From NCBI RefSeq assembly GCF_000621445.1, contig NZ_JHYI01000012.1:1-64000 (forward strand): 64,000 bases of DNA, in the 5' to 3' direction. Position 1 is the first letter of the stretch. Each line of letters starts with the position of its first letter. Below the pieces are notes generated by a model. The model worked only from the letters and a program-made list of their open reading frames with translations, had not been told where the DNA came from and did not search any database. The position numbers and the translations under genes were made by a program. The DNA is from Alkalihalobacillus bogoriensis ATCC BAA-922 (GTDB lineage Bacteria; Bacillota; Bacilli; Bacillales; Bacillaceae_F). Positions 52,318-60,798 of the stretch are shown piece by piece.

Positions 52318-52952
52318 TGCTCATCCTCCTCAATGACTTTCGCTAACCGTTCCACAAGCTCATCAATTAATTTATCTTTCACACGATAACTAACAGGGTT
52401 AACAATTAATCTCGATGTAATTGGGACAATCGTTTCTAATTCAACAAGGCCATTTTCTTTTAACGTTCGTCCGGTTGATACGATATCAACAATTCGATCC
52501 GCTAAACCGACTAAAGGAGCAAGTTCAATAGAACCATTTAATTTAATCACTTCAACTTGCTCGCCTTGTTCTTTAAAATATTGTGTTGCAAGGTTCGGAT
52601 ATTTTGATGCTACTTTTGGAGCGATACCTTTTTCCACATACCCAGGCAATCCCGCTACCGCTAAATAACATTCACTAATTTTTAAATCTAATACTTCATA
52701 TACATCCCGTTCTTCTTCAATCATCGTATCTTTTCCAGCAACACCGACATCTGCAACACCATGTTCGACATACGTTGGAACATCCATCGGTTTCGCTAAA
52801 ATAAAACGCATGCCCGCTTCAGGAGCATCGACGATTAATTTTCTTGAATCATCAAATTCTTGCGGTAACCCATATCCTGCTTTCCGAAGCAATTCAGCAG
52901 CTTCTTCAAAAATCCGTCCTTTTGGCATTGCTACCGTTAATAACTCATTCAT
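52314..52952 (-). CDS. hisG: ATP phosphoribosyltransferase, short form
   Basis: Committing enzyme of histidine synthesis, joining PRPP and ATP. At 212 residues it is the short form, which lacks the C-terminal regulatory domain and works only with HisZ. Motifs [11 protein letters not shown] at the start and the PRPP loop [14 protein letters not shown] near residue 165 are present. The ATG at 52952 with AGGAGG is the correct start; it overlaps hisZ by eight bases. Confidence 0.96.
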   Translation of the reverse strand: MNELLTVAMPKGRIFEEAAELLRKAGYGLPQEFDDSRKLIVDAPEAGMRFILAKPMDVPTYVEHGVADVGVAGKDTMIEEERDVYEVLDLKISECYLAVAGLPGYVEKGIAPKVASKYPNLATQYFKEQGEQVEVIKLNGSIELAPLVGLADRIVDIVSTGRTLKENGLVELETIVPITSRLIVNPVSYRVKDKLIDELVERLAKVIEEDEQ

Positions 52953-54135
52953 TTCCTTGGCCTCCTTGCTTCGCTTTCCCGATAAAATAAATGACATCTT
53001 CGAATTGTTCACTTAAAATATCTACATTTCTCACACCTGATAAATCTTGAAGGATAACTGCTTTTCCTTCCGCTCTTTTTTCTTGAGCTAGTTGGATAGC
53101 TTCTTTTCTTCGTTCCGTACTAAAAATAATACATGTTTGTTTCTTTGGTGAGTTTGAAGCTCCTATTGCTTCAACTAGCAAATCAAGCCGGATACCGAAT
53201 CCTGTTGCTTGAGCAGGACGGTCGAACTTCTCAAGTAATTCATCATAACGACCACCACTACAAAGTGGTGTCCCTAGTCGGTCACCATATCCTTCAAACA
53301 CAACGCCAGTGTAATAACTCATATGCATCACAAGATTTAAATCGAGCTTCACGTATTGTGCGACTCCGTAATGGTCAAGAACTTCAAACAATTCGACAAG
53401 CTCTTTTAATGCTTTTTGACCTTGTTCTGTTTGCACTAAATCTTTTGCTGTTGCAAGGTTTTCTCGTCCGCCACGTAATTGCAGTAACGTCAATAACCGG
53501 TCCTTATCTATGGAAGATAAATTTAAGCTTTTTACATGCTGACGATAGCCTACATAATTTTTTTCATATAAATATCGACGTAATCGATTTGCACGCTCTT
53601 CGTTTCCAACGACATCAAGTAGCAACGCATTGACATAACCAATATGACCGATTGCCACTTGAAACGAATCTAACCCCGCTTTTTGTAAAGCGGCAATCAT
53701 AAGTGCAATCACTTCTCCATCAGCACTTGACGTTCCATCACCTACAAGTTCTACCCCTAACTGTTCAAACTCTGCAGGTTTCCCACCTTCATGCTGTTGT
53801 GCTCGAAACAAAGTAGAATGATAGGATAAGCGAAGCGGATAGGCTTCATTTTTCAAACTAGATGCTGCAAGTCTCGCAATCGGTGCTGTCATATCCGGAC
53901 GTAATACAAGTGTTCTTCCTTGTTGATCTAATAATTTAAAAAGCTGTTGGTCCAATATCGCTGATTCCACCCCAACGGTTTCGTAATATTCTAATGTTGG
54001 CGTTTGAATCGAACGGTACCCCCAGCTTGTGAATTCTTCTTTCATTTCATGCGCCATCCGCTCTTTCGTATCAAACAACGTTGGCAATATATCACGCATA
54101 CCTAATGGCTTTTCAAACATAAACGGCTTTGTCAT
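52945..54135 (-). CDS. hisZ: ATP phosphoribosyltransferase regulatory subunit
   Basis: Paralogue of histidyl-tRNA synthetase without aminoacylation activity, required as partner of short HisG and thought to sense histidine. It has class II synthetase motifs [24 protein letters not shown] and [17 protein letters not shown] (motif 2 region), and motif 3-like [12 protein letters not shown]. The 396 residues from the ATG at 54135 (GGAG nine bases upstream) are usual. It is the first gene of the operon. No histidine T-box leader was seen upstream. Confidence 0.95.
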   Translation of the reverse strand: MTKPFMFEKPLGMRDILPTLFDTKERMAHEMKEEFTSWGYRSIQTPTLEYYETVGVESAILDQQLFKLLDQQGRTLVLRPDMTAPIARLAASSLKNEAYPLRLSYHSTLFRAQQHEGGKPAEFEQLGVELVGDGTSSADGEVIALMIAALQKAGLDSFQVAIGHIGYVNALLLDVVGNEERANRLRRYLYEKNYVGYRQHVKSLNLSSIDKDRLLTLLQLRGGRENLATAKDLVQTEQGQKALKELVELFEVLDHYGVAQYVKLDLNLVMHMSYYTGVVFEGYGDRLGTPLCSGGRYDELLEKFDRPAQATGFGIRLDLLVEAIGASNSPKKQTCIIFSTERRKEAIQLAQEKRAEGKAVILQDLSGVRNVDILSEQFEDVIYFIGKAKQGGQGNE

Positions 54136-54188
54136 TTTTTCACGCTCCATGCTTTAGTTCGCTAATGAGATAAAGACTAATTATTGAT

Positions 54189-54218
54189 AGTGTAACATTT
54201 GATTAAATTATCAGTCAA
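54189..54218 (-). promoter_or_regulatory. Putative promoter of the histidine operon
   Basis: Minus-strand TTGACT (54218-54213) and TACACT (54194-54189) are spaced 18 bp, about 55 bp before hisZ. It is the only good pair in the short leader, which has no visible T-box or leader peptide. Confidence 0.5.
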
Positions 54219-54298
54219 TGAAAAACATGATTAATTCTATTTTTTCCAACACGCAAAAGAAAATCCTATATTTGACGATCACAGCAAGCGTAAGCCTA

Positions 54299-54337
54299 AA
54301 AAAAATGAAGTCCAATTCAAACATGAATTGGACTTCG
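54299..54337 (-). terminator. Terminator of the hprK-yvoF operon
   Basis: A 12-bp perfect stem GAAGTCCAATTC with GAATTGGACTTC and a six-base loop, followed on the minus strand by eight T. It lies beyond Q51 copy E, so that element should be in the 3' untranslated part of this operon's mRNA. Confidence 0.9.
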
Positions 54338-54528
54338 TTCGTAACGGACATCTGTTCCGTTATTTGTCATTTTTACCGTGCTTTCACGGACTGTTCGGAC
54401 ATCTGTTCCGCTATTTCCTTAGTTCCCCTTTGTTTAAACATCGTTTTCGAGTAAGTAACGGAACTGGTGTCCGAGCAACCTCCGAAATGATGCAATTTTC
54501 ACAAAATAACGGATTATACGTCCGTTAC
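54338..54528. repeat. Q51 four-unit dyad element, copy E (best preserved)
   Basis: Direct units start at 54345 and 54396, and inverted units have TGTCCG at 54468 and CGTCCG at 54519; both spacings are 51 bp. The first unit is a perfect TAACGGA-N7-TCCGTTA dyad with centre CATCTGT. The fourth has perfect arms but an altered centre (TTATACG), so the arms are kept better than the centre. It lies between yvoF and its terminator. Confidence 0.9.
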
Positions 54529-54547
54529 GGTCTCGCCATTTCTACAA

Positions 54548-55066
54548 TCAAAAGATTTCTTCCCGTTTTCGTTCTAGCATTTGTTCTTTCGTATAAATGA
54601 CTTTCATCGGATTCCCACCGACAAACGCCCCTGGTGGAACATCTTGGTGAACAAGTGTCGCCGCTGACACGATCGCACCATCCCCAATCGTCACTCCTGG
54701 CAAAATCGTGGAATTCGCCCCAATCATCACTTCATCACCTATGACAACATCTCCTAAGCGATATTCACCGATTAAATATTCATGAGCTAAAATCGTCGTG
54801 TTGTATCCTATGATCGAGTTTTTGCCAATCGATATTTTCTCCGGAAACATAATGTCCATCATCACCATTAAGGCGACAGCCGTTTGGTCCCCAACTTTCA
54901 TTCGTAAAAACGTCCGATACAACCAATTTTTCACAGGAATAAACGGCGTGTATCTTGATAGTTGGATGACAATGAAATTTTTAACGACTTTCCAAAAAGG
55001 AACGGTCTTATAAATTTGCCAAAGAGAGTTTGCTTCATGAACTGGATAACGGGTCGTTTTTCTCAA
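54548..55066 (-). CDS. yvoF: Left-handed beta-helix acyltransferase (YvoF-like)
   Basis: A 172-residue hexapeptide-repeat acetyltransferase of the maltose/galactoside/NodL type. The repeat region (about 75-155) has units such as [24 protein letters not shown] and [11 protein letters not shown], with the C-terminal [13 protein letters not shown] cap. The acceptor is unknown. It overlaps ppaX by four bases and ends the hprK-lgt-yvoD-ppaX-yvoF operon, the same place as in B. subtilis. Confidence 0.9.
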   Translation of the reverse strand: MRKTTRYPVHEANSLWQIYKTVPFWKVVKNFIVIQLSRYTPFIPVKNWLYRTFLRMKVGDQTAVALMVMMDIMFPEKISIGKNSIIGYNTTILAHEYLIGEYRLGDVVIGDEVMIGANSTILPGVTIGDGAIVSAATLVHQDVPPGAFVGGNPMKVIYTKEQMLERKREEIF

Positions 55067-55710
55067 TTCGATTCAACTCCAACAATCTCAAGAAGCTCAT
55101 TCATTTTCTGCAACACATAGTCTGGCTCATAAGAACGGATAAACTCTTCTCCTTTAATTGCCCACGCCACACCCGCTGTTTTTGTGCCCGCATTTTTACC
55201 ACCATTAATATCATGATGGTTATCTCCCACCATAATCGTCGTGTCTGGTTTTGACCCCAATGCATCCATAGCGAGTTGCAGCGGTTGCGGGTCAGGTTTC
55301 ACTCGGTCCACTTCATCTAGTGAAATGATGACGTCAAAATATTGATCTAAGCCTGTTAATTGAAGACCCATCATCGCCGTTTTCCTAATTTTCGTCGTTA
55401 CAATTGCTAGTTTTATCCCTGCTTGATGAAGTTGTTGAACGGTTTCTTTTACACCTTCATACTCTTCTACTAACTCATCATGTTTTTCATGATTAAATGT
55501 TCGATATCGTTCAATCATCTCATCGACTAAATCAGGATCAACCGTTTTAAAGCTATCTACTAACGGTGGTCCGATAAACTCAAGTATCGCTTCTCTTGTA
55601 TACTCACCAGGTCGATAATGTTCTAGCGTATGTAAAAACGAAGCAATAATCAATTCATTCGTATTAATTAGAGTTCCATCTAAATCAAACAAAACCGTAT
55701 CAATTTTCAT
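55063..55710 (-). CDS. ppaX: Pyrophosphatase PpaX
   Basis: HAD-superfamily phosphatase that hydrolyses the pyrophosphate made when HprK dephosphorylates HPr-Ser-P. The nucleophile Asp is in FDLDGTLI at the N-terminus, the Thr motif in LAIVTTKIR and the acidic motif in [17 protein letters not shown] use the ATG at 55710 with AAAGGAA upstream; the 215-residue product has the usual length. It overlaps yvoD by 11 bases. Location in the hprK operon supports the assignment over other HAD enzymes. Confidence 0.94.
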   Translation of the reverse strand: MKIDTVLFDLDGTLINTNELIIASFLHTLEHYRPGEYTREAILEFIGPPLVDSFKTVDPDLVDEMIERYRTFNHEKHDELVEEYEGVKETVQQLHQAGIKLAIVTTKIRKTAMMGLQLTGLDQYFDVIISLDEVDRVKPDPQPLQLAMDALGSKPDTTIMVGDNHHDINGGKNAGTKTAGVAWAIKGEEFIRSYEPDYVLQKMNELLEIVGVESN

Positions 55711-56653
55711 AGGTTGCTTCCTTTCCATCCATTCGAGCTTTTTTTTCTACTCGATTCCAAATCGCTGCGACTAGCATTGTTAACAAAATAGCAGTGACTA
55801 ATCGAACGAGCAATAATGGCCAAACAGGAATCCCGAGCGGAATAAAAATCAATGTATCCTCTATGACTGCATGACAGGCAACAAGGAAAATAAAAACTAA
55901 ATACAAATCTTTCTTACTAACCCCATCTTCTTTTGCGGCCTGAATCATCACACCAGCCCCAAAAGCTAAGCCAAACATAAGTCCTGATGCTAATGTTGTT
56001 GATGTGTTTTCTTTAATGCCCAACATTTTCGTAAAAGGGGCCATCCACTTTGAAAAAACTTTTAACCATTGTAACTCTTTCATAATTTGCACAAATATCA
56101 TTAACGGAATTACGATAGCCGCTAATTGCAAAATCCCTATCGTCGCACTTTGAACCCCTTGCCATGCAATTGCAGCCCAGCCCGTAATCTCCTCTGCTGA
56201 CGCAGAAGGAACAAAGCCATACTGAGCCAGCTCTGTTCCTCCTTGCCAAAACCAATGAATCATAAGTGCTGAGAAAAAAGCAAGGCCAAGACGCACAAGG
56301 AGAACGACAGACATCCTGATTCCAACCTTTGCTGCCACGGCAGATTCCACAAATAAATTATGGGAAAAGGATAGCATCACTGCGAGGATAAACACTTCTT
56401 TCACCGTTAAGTCCATTGTCAAAATTGCACCAATGGCTGCATATAAATTCAACACATTTCCTAAAACAAGGGGAATGGCTGCCTCACCAGGCAAACCAAT
56501 CCATCCCATAATCGGAGTTAACAAATTTGCAACCCAACTAAGCACAGGGGTATATCCTAAAATTGTAATGATGAGCGTAATTGGGAAAATGATTTTTCCT
56601 AAGGTCCATGTCGTCTGTAGCCCTACGACTAACCCTCGTTTTAACATTCCCAT
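55700..56653 (-). CDS. yvoD: Nucleoside-recognition (Gate) domain membrane protein YvoD
   Basis: A membrane protein of about 317 residues with roughly eight hydrophobic segments and two Gate-like halves ([20 protein letters not shown] early, [16 protein letters not shown] late). The family is of uncertain function, related to gating domains of nucleoside transporters and to spore maturation proteins. The start at 56653 has GAGAGGAG seven bases upstream. It lies between lgt and ppaX, as in B. subtilis. Confidence 0.88.
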   Translation of the reverse strand: MGMLKRGLVVGLQTTWTLGKIIFPITLIITILGYTPVLSWVANLLTPIMGWIGLPGEAAIPLVLGNVLNLYAAIGAILTMDLTVKEVFILAVMLSFSHNLFVESAVAAKVGIRMSVVLLVRLGLAFFSALMIHWFWQGGTELAQYGFVPSASAEEITGWAAIAWQGVQSATIGILQLAAIVIPLMIFVQIMKELQWLKVFSKWMAPFTKMLGIKENTSTTLASGLMFGLAFGAGVMIQAAKEDGVSKKDLYLVFIFLVACHAVIEDTLIFIPLGIPVWPLLLVRLVTAILLTMLVAAIWNRVEKKARMDGKEATYEN

Positions 56654-56676
56654 GATGTGACTCCTCTCCACTTGCG

Positions 56677-57549
56677 TTACCGTTTCTTTTTCTTTTTCTT
56701 TTTTGTTGCTCCTGTTTGTTTTGGAGGATTCACTTGTGGCTCTTCATCTAAATACCGTGGAATCGCATCCCCTTGTTTTCGTCGGTACACCCAAAGCACG
56801 ATCGCACCGATAATTAATAGGATAGACATAATTTGAGCTGTTTTTAAACCAAACACTAATAAATTATCGAGACGCATTTCTTCAATAATGAATCTCCCAA
56901 TAGAATACCATATTAAATAACTGAAGAAAATTTCCCCTTGTTTCAAATTCACTCTTCTTAAATAAAGTAAAATTGCTAGTCCGAGTAAATTCCACAATGA
57001 TTCATATAAGAACGTCGGGTGATAATATTGCCCGTTGATATACATTTGATTGACAATAAACTCCGGTAACATGAGCCCTTCTAAAAACTCTCTAGTCACT
57101 GGACCACCGTAGACTTCTTGGTTCATAAAATTGCCCCAGCGGCCAATCGCTTGCCCGATTAATAAACTCGGTGCGGTAATATCAAGAATTTTCCACGCTG
57201 ATACATTACGTTTCCTGCAAAATACAATGACCGTGGCAACCCCACCAATTAAGCCACCATGTATCGCTAACCCACCTTCCCATATGTAAAACATACGAAT
57301 TGGATTATCAGCAAATTGCTCCCAACGAAAAATAACATAATAAAGTCGTGCTGAAAGAATCGCGATTGGAAGTGCATAAAGCAATAAATCAGCAAACGTA
57401 TCTTTAGGTAACCCTCGTTTCACTGTTTCTCTTGTCGCTACAATATAACCGAGTAATACACCTAACCCAATAAGTAGACCGTACCAATACACACGAATAA
57501 ATCCAAATTCAAACACAAGTCGATTCAGCGGTTGAATCGTTTCCTCCAT
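56677..57549 (-). CDS. lgt: Prolipoprotein diacylglyceryl transferase
   Basis: Membrane enzyme that attaches diacylglycerol from phosphatidylglycerol to the lipobox Cys of prolipoproteins, including the siderophore-binding protein in this window. It has about seven hydrophobic segments, the family stretch [12 protein letters not shown] near residue 99 and the signature [14 protein letters not shown] near residue 136. A short Lys-rich cytoplasmic tail follows the last segment (TKKKKKKKR). At 290 residues it is slightly longer than most because of that tail. It is second in the hprK operon. Confidence 0.96.
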   Translation of the reverse strand: MEETIQPLNRLVFEFGFIRVYWYGLLIGLGVLLGYIVATRETVKRGLPKDTFADLLLYALPIAILSARLYYVIFRWEQFADNPIRMFYIWEGGLAIHGGLIGGVATVIVFCRKRNVSAWKILDITAPSLLIGQAIGRWGNFMNQEVYGGPVTREFLEGLMLPEFIVNQMYINGQYYHPTFLYESLWNLLGLAILLYLRRVNLKQGEIFFSYLIWYSIGRFIIEEMRLDNLLVFGLKTAQIMSILLIIGAIVLWVYRRKQGDAIPRYLDEEPQVNPPKQTGATKKKKKKKR

Positions 57550-57572
57550 CCTCTTTCACCTCTCCTATTGAA

Positions 57573-58505
57573 TTAAAATTCTCTATCTACATCTTCAATG
57601 ACATCTGTTAGGCGGTCAGAAAATTGCTGCGCTGCATTCATCCCTAAACGTTTCAAACGGAAATTCATCGCCGCCACTTCAATAATAACAGCTAAGTTCC
57701 GCCCAGGTCGAACAGGAACCGTTATTTTCGGAACATCTACATCAATAATTTTCATCGTTTCTTCTTCTAACCCTAGTCGATCATATGCTTTTGTTTGGTC
57801 CCATAGCTCTAGATTGATCACAAGAACAATACGTTTAAATGGACGAATTGAACCTGCACCAAATAAGGTCATGACATTAATAATCCCTAACCCACGAATT
57901 TCTAGTAAATGTTGGATGAGTTCAGGTGAGCGACCAATTAACGTATCTTCATGTTCTTGACGAATTTCAACAGAATCATCGGCCACTAAACGATGTCCAC
58001 GACGAACTAAGTCTAGTGCGGTTTCACTTTTCCCAACTCCACTTGACCCTGTAATTAAAACACCAATTCCGTAAATATCAACGAGAACACCATGAACTGC
58101 TGTCATTGGGGCAAGCTGACTTTCCAAAAAGTTTGTCAACTGCGAGCTGAGACGTGTTGTCGATGCAGGTGATCGTAAAATCGGAACACCATTTTCTTCA
58201 GACGCTTCCACTAATTCTTTCGGCACTTCTAACCCACGTGAAATAATAATACCTGGCGTATCATATGTACATAAATTTTTCATGCGGTCTAATTTTTCAT
58301 GAGTATTTAGCTGTTCAAAAAATGTTAATTCTGTTCGACCAAGAAGCTGCAATCGCTTTGCAGGGTAATACGTAAAAAAACCTGCCATTTCTATTCCTGG
58401 ACGTGATATATCACTTGTTGTAATCGGACGGTATACTCCTTCTTCTCCGCTAATTAATTCTAAGTTGAACTTTTCTATTAATTCATTTGCTGTTACTTTT
58501 GCCAT
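57573..58505 (-). CDS. hprK: HPr kinase/phosphorylase
   Basis: Sensor kinase of carbon catabolite control. It phosphorylates HPr and Crh on Ser46 with ATP or pyrophosphate when fructose bisphosphate is high and reverses this with phosphate. Walker A GSSGVGKS spans residues 153-160 and His138 precedes it. The capping motif [10 protein letters not shown] and the signature [18 protein letters not shown] (near residue 205) are intact. The ATG at 58505 with GGAGG gives 310 residues as in B. subtilis. It heads its operon and works with Crh (41456) and PpaX (55063). Confidence 0.97.
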   Translation of the reverse strand: MAKVTANELIEKFNLELISGEEGVYRPITTSDISRPGIEMAGFFTYYPAKRLQLLGRTELTFFEQLNTHEKLDRMKNLCTYDTPGIIISRGLEVPKELVEASEENGVPILRSPASTTRLSSQLTNFLESQLAPMTAVHGVLVDIYGIGVLITGSSGVGKSETALDLVRRGHRLVADDSVEIRQEHEDTLIGRSPELIQHLLEIRGLGIINVMTLFGAGSIRPFKRIVLVINLELWDQTKAYDRLGLEEETMKIIDVDVPKITVPVRPGRNLAVIIEVAAMNFRLKRLGMNAAQQFSDRLTDVIEDVDREF

Positions 58506-58617
58506 TGAATAAACCTCCATTCATTCGTATGTTTTATTATACCTGTTTGTCCATTAAAAGAAAAAACGAATCTTCATTCGAACTCATTATAACAAATTCC
58601 ACCTATAATCAATAATT

Positions 58618-58798
58618 AAGAAAAACGCTGAGCGTCTTTTCTTTCAGGCGAAGTGCGTATCCCTGCCCGCTTTTAACAGTGAACCCCAAGTGCTCTTCTT
58701 GGGGTGAAACGCGCAGGTGCGCAGCCTTCGCTCTTCTTGAAATAGCTTTCAAAGCTTCACTGCTATACCAAAATTTTTATACTCTCTTATCTTTTAAC
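58618..58798 (+). repeat. H160 dispersed repeat, copy d (full length)
   Basis: Near-identical to copy b over most of its length. It includes the perfect hairpin accccaag (58683-58690) with cttggggt (58698-58705), inside cctgc/gcagg and gcgaag/cttcgc pairs. It ends in the same ATACTCTCTTATC tail. It lies upstream of hprK, between that gene and a terminator. Confidence 0.82.
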
Positions 58799-58831
58799 AA
58801 AAAAACGAGTGAGGAAACCCACCTCACTCAG
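58799..58831 (-). terminator. Terminator beyond the small ORF
   Basis: An 8-bp stem GAGTGAGG with CCTCACTC and a seven-base loop, followed on the minus strand by seven T. Its position 40 bp after the 42-codon ORF suggests that ORF is transcribed. Confidence 0.85.
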
Positions 58832-58866
58832 TCCTTATTTGTTTCCTGCAAATCTGAAAGCATGCA

Positions 58867-58995
58867 CTACTCCATGTCCCCCTTTATCATACTCAAAATA
58901 GATTTATCTTCCACAAGTTTCACAGAACACATTGGTGGTGTCATCAGTTCCCCACCGTCCATTAAATCAAAATCTTTTACTACAACAAAAGGCAT
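58867..58995 (-). CDS. Small hypothetical protein (42 aa)
   Basis: An ATG at 58995 preceded by AAAGGA four bases away opens 42 codons (MPFVVVKDFDLMDGGELM...MIKGDME). The product is acidic, without signal or membrane segment. The frame stays open further upstream, but without a site. A proper terminator follows, which favours a real gene, perhaps a remnant of a longer one. I do not recognise it. B. subtilis has yvlC (PspC-like) in this area, to which it is not similar. Confidence 0.45.
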   Translation of the reverse strand: MPFVVVKDFDLMDGGELMTPPMCSVKLVEDKSILSMIKGDME

Positions 58996-59084
58996 CTTTT
59001 CCTTTCTATTAGACACTTCTCTCCGATTCTCTACTCGTTTTGTCCAATAGAACCCTATAACACACAATTCAAACGCACTCCATT

Positions 59085-59170
59085 AAAGAAAAACCCGGGA
59101 GCTTCTTTTCTAGAAAGCTTTCAAAGCTTCATTGTTATACCATAATTTACAAACTACCTTATATGTTAAT
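59085..59170 (+). repeat. H160 dispersed repeat, copy e (largest deletion)
   Basis: Begins AAAGAAAAACCCGGGAGCTTCTTTTCT and jumps directly to the AGAAAGCTTTCAAAGCTTCATTGTTATAC end region. It lacks the whole structured centre (about 95 bp). It lies between the small ORF and the yvlD terminator, only 290 bp from full copy d. Confidence 0.72.
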
Positions 59171-59171
59171 A

Positions 59172-59206
59172 CAAAAACCCCACAAGTCAGCTTTCCACTT
59201 GTAGGG
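59172..59206 (-). terminator. Terminator of yvlB-yvlD
   Basis: Stem of ACCCCACAAGT with ACTTGTAGGGT (one bulge), followed on the minus strand by TTTTTG, about 25 bp after the yvlD stop. Confidence 0.85.
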
Positions 59207-59228
59207 TCATGTATACATACGTCCTAGG

Positions 59229-59585
59229 TTATCGTTTCACCATCGGCTCGACGATTATTTTTTGAATGAGCGCATTTAAAATGGAAATAATCACTGCCGC
59301 TAGTATCGCCATTCCAAATCCACTGATGACAAACGCATCGCCCATTACCCATGCTGTTAACGAAAGAGTAATCGCATTTATCACAAATAAAAACAACCCT
59401 AGTGTTAAAAACGTCACCGGCAATGTAAGGATGATAAGAAGTGGTCTCACAACAGCATTAAATATCGACAGCAACACACTAGCGATAATCGCTGCCATGA
59501 CACCTGATAAATAAAAATTATCAAAGAAGCCAGCCACTACAATTAACACAACGGTATTTACTAGTAAATGAACAAACCAACTCAT
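59229..59585 (-). CDS. yvlD: Phage holin-like family 4 membrane protein YvlD
   Basis: A 118-residue protein with four hydrophobic segments, belonging to the phage_holin_4_2/YvlD family. The recognisable core is NAVVRPLLIILTLPVTFLTLG between segments two and three, here split after residue 50. B. subtilis YvlD lies in the yvlABCD operon near the lipid-stress genes; the function is unknown and holin activity is not shown. It starts 26 bp after yvlB, so the two form an operon. An AAAGGA site is about 12 bases upstream. Confidence 0.87.
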   Translation of the reverse strand: MSWFVHLLVNTVVLIVVAGFFDNFYLSGVMAAIIASVLLSIFNAVVRPLLIILTLPVTFLTLGLFLFVINAITLSLTAWVMGDAFVISGFGMAILAAVIISILNALIQKIIVEPMVKR

Positions 59586-59611
59586 AGGAAATCAAATCCT
59601 TTACGTTACGA

Positions 59612-60709
59612 TTAACGATGTTTCACCGTAATTGAACCTGTATTCGTTTCTCCAAATAATTTCACGCCGAATGGCTGTTGTTTATTAGACGTAAATCCTA
59701 AAGTCTTTTGGACAAAATCTTTCTTTTCTTCGGTAATTTCTAGTCTAGCTAAATCACAAGAAAAACCACCGACATTTGTTTTTAGCTTCCCCTCGATTCT
59801 TGCCTCTTCCGGAAGCATTATTGTCACTGTTCCTGTAGTCGCTTTCGCTTCGACATAACATGCTTTTTCTACTTTATCGAGGTTATAAAACACTGCCCCG
59901 TTGACCGTTTCAATATCGATATCTGTTACCGTTCCATCAACATCAATTCCACCATTGACTGTTTTCACTTCGGCTTTATCTGCTGATACAAATTTAATAT
60001 CAATCGGGCCACTTACTGTTTCCGCAAACAACCGTTCACACTTTGTGTTAGAGAGTTTAATGCTTCCATTCACTACTTTTGTTTCAACCGAAGTGGCTTT
60101 TGTATCAGTCACTTTTAAGTGACCATTAAAGGAGTATAACTTAAACGTTTCATATTGTTTTTTCGGGACATAACATGTCGCTTGTAGTTTTATATTTTTT
60201 ACTTTCGTATAAAAACGAAGTGTTGAACCTTCTGGATCAAAAACAGCTTCACGCAACAATATCGTTCTTGCTTCCTCTGTATCGAGGGCTTTATACACTT
60301 TTGCCTGACATTCAATTCGAACATCATTTTCTTCCCATGGAACAATCGTAATCGAACCATTTTCTACAGAAAAGTCTAGTGAATGTGCTTGTAAGCTTTT
60401 ATGGTGAAAAATGTGGCTTACTTCAACGTACGTACCAAAATTAAAGTCCAAGTCAAAGTCTTTAATTTTTTGAATGGCACTTTCAATAAAACTCGTAAAC
60501 AAACTCGTTCCTGACGATTGACGATACGATGTTTTTTGCTTATGAAATTCATCACTATCCCAATCTACTCTCGTTGATAATTCTCCTTTTGTCATCTTTG
60601 GCTCATCTTGTTGTGGCTGTGGCTCTGATTTTTCTTCTCCCAATGCCTGCAGTAACTTTACGCCTTCTTCCGCCGTGATTTTACCGTCTTCGACCATTTT
60701 TAAAATCAT
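59612..60709 (-). CDS. yvlB: DUF4097-type adhesin-like protein YvlB
   Basis: A 365-residue protein. The N-terminus is a SHOCT-like helix pair (MVEDGKITAEEGVKLLQALG) and the rest a repeated beta-strand DUF4097 region with many NGSI/NGGI/TGTV turns (about residues 100-365). In B. subtilis YvlB belongs to the yvlABCD stress operon; its role is unclear. The ATG at 60709 has no good ribosome site. A better start, ATG at 60723 with GGGAG eight bases upstream, is out of frame by one base across a run of eight A, giving MDEKK then stop. One more A would restore the family N-terminus. Confidence 0.82.
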   Translation of the reverse strand: MILKMVEDGKITAEEGVKLLQALGEEKSEPQPQQDEPKMTKGELSTRVDWDSDEFHKQKTSYRQSSGTSLFTSFIESAIQKIKDFDLDFNFGTYVEVSHIFHHKSLQAHSLDFSVENGSITIVPWEENDVRIECQAKVYKALDTEEARTILLREAVFDPEGSTLRFYTKVKNIKLQATCYVPKKQYETFKLYSFNGHLKVTDTKATSVETKVVNGSIKLSNTKCERLFAETVSGPIDIKFVSADKAEVKTVNGGIDVDGTVTDIDIETVNGAVFYNLDKVEKACYVEAKATTGTVTIMLPEEARIEGKLKTNVGGFSCDLARLEITEEKKDFVQKTLGFTSNKQQPFGVKLFGETNTGSITVKHR

Positions 60710-60716
60710 TTTTTTT
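60709..60716 (-). other. A8 tract separating the likely yvlB start from its body
   Basis: Eight consecutive A on the minus strand lie between a well-placed ATG (60723) and the long reading frame. Nine A would join them. Possible causes are a sequencing error, a slippage-prone phase switch, or transcriptional slippage that restores the frame in some transcripts. Confidence 0.6.
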
Positions 60717-60798
60717 CATCCATGCCACTCTCTCCCTTTCGGAACATTAAATCAATCATTAATGTATACGTGGTTATACAAAGAAAGTTACAAAAAAT

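Noticed and set aside
54136-54300. T-box or leader-peptide attenuator before hisZ
   Set aside because: The leader is under 60 bases after the proposed promoter and shows no specifier loop, T-box sequence or run of His codons.
54218-54600. Overlapping plus-strand frames across Q51 copy E (RHLFRY-type repeats)
   Set aside because: Same explanation as at copy B; one runs into the antisense of yvoF and none has a ribosome site.
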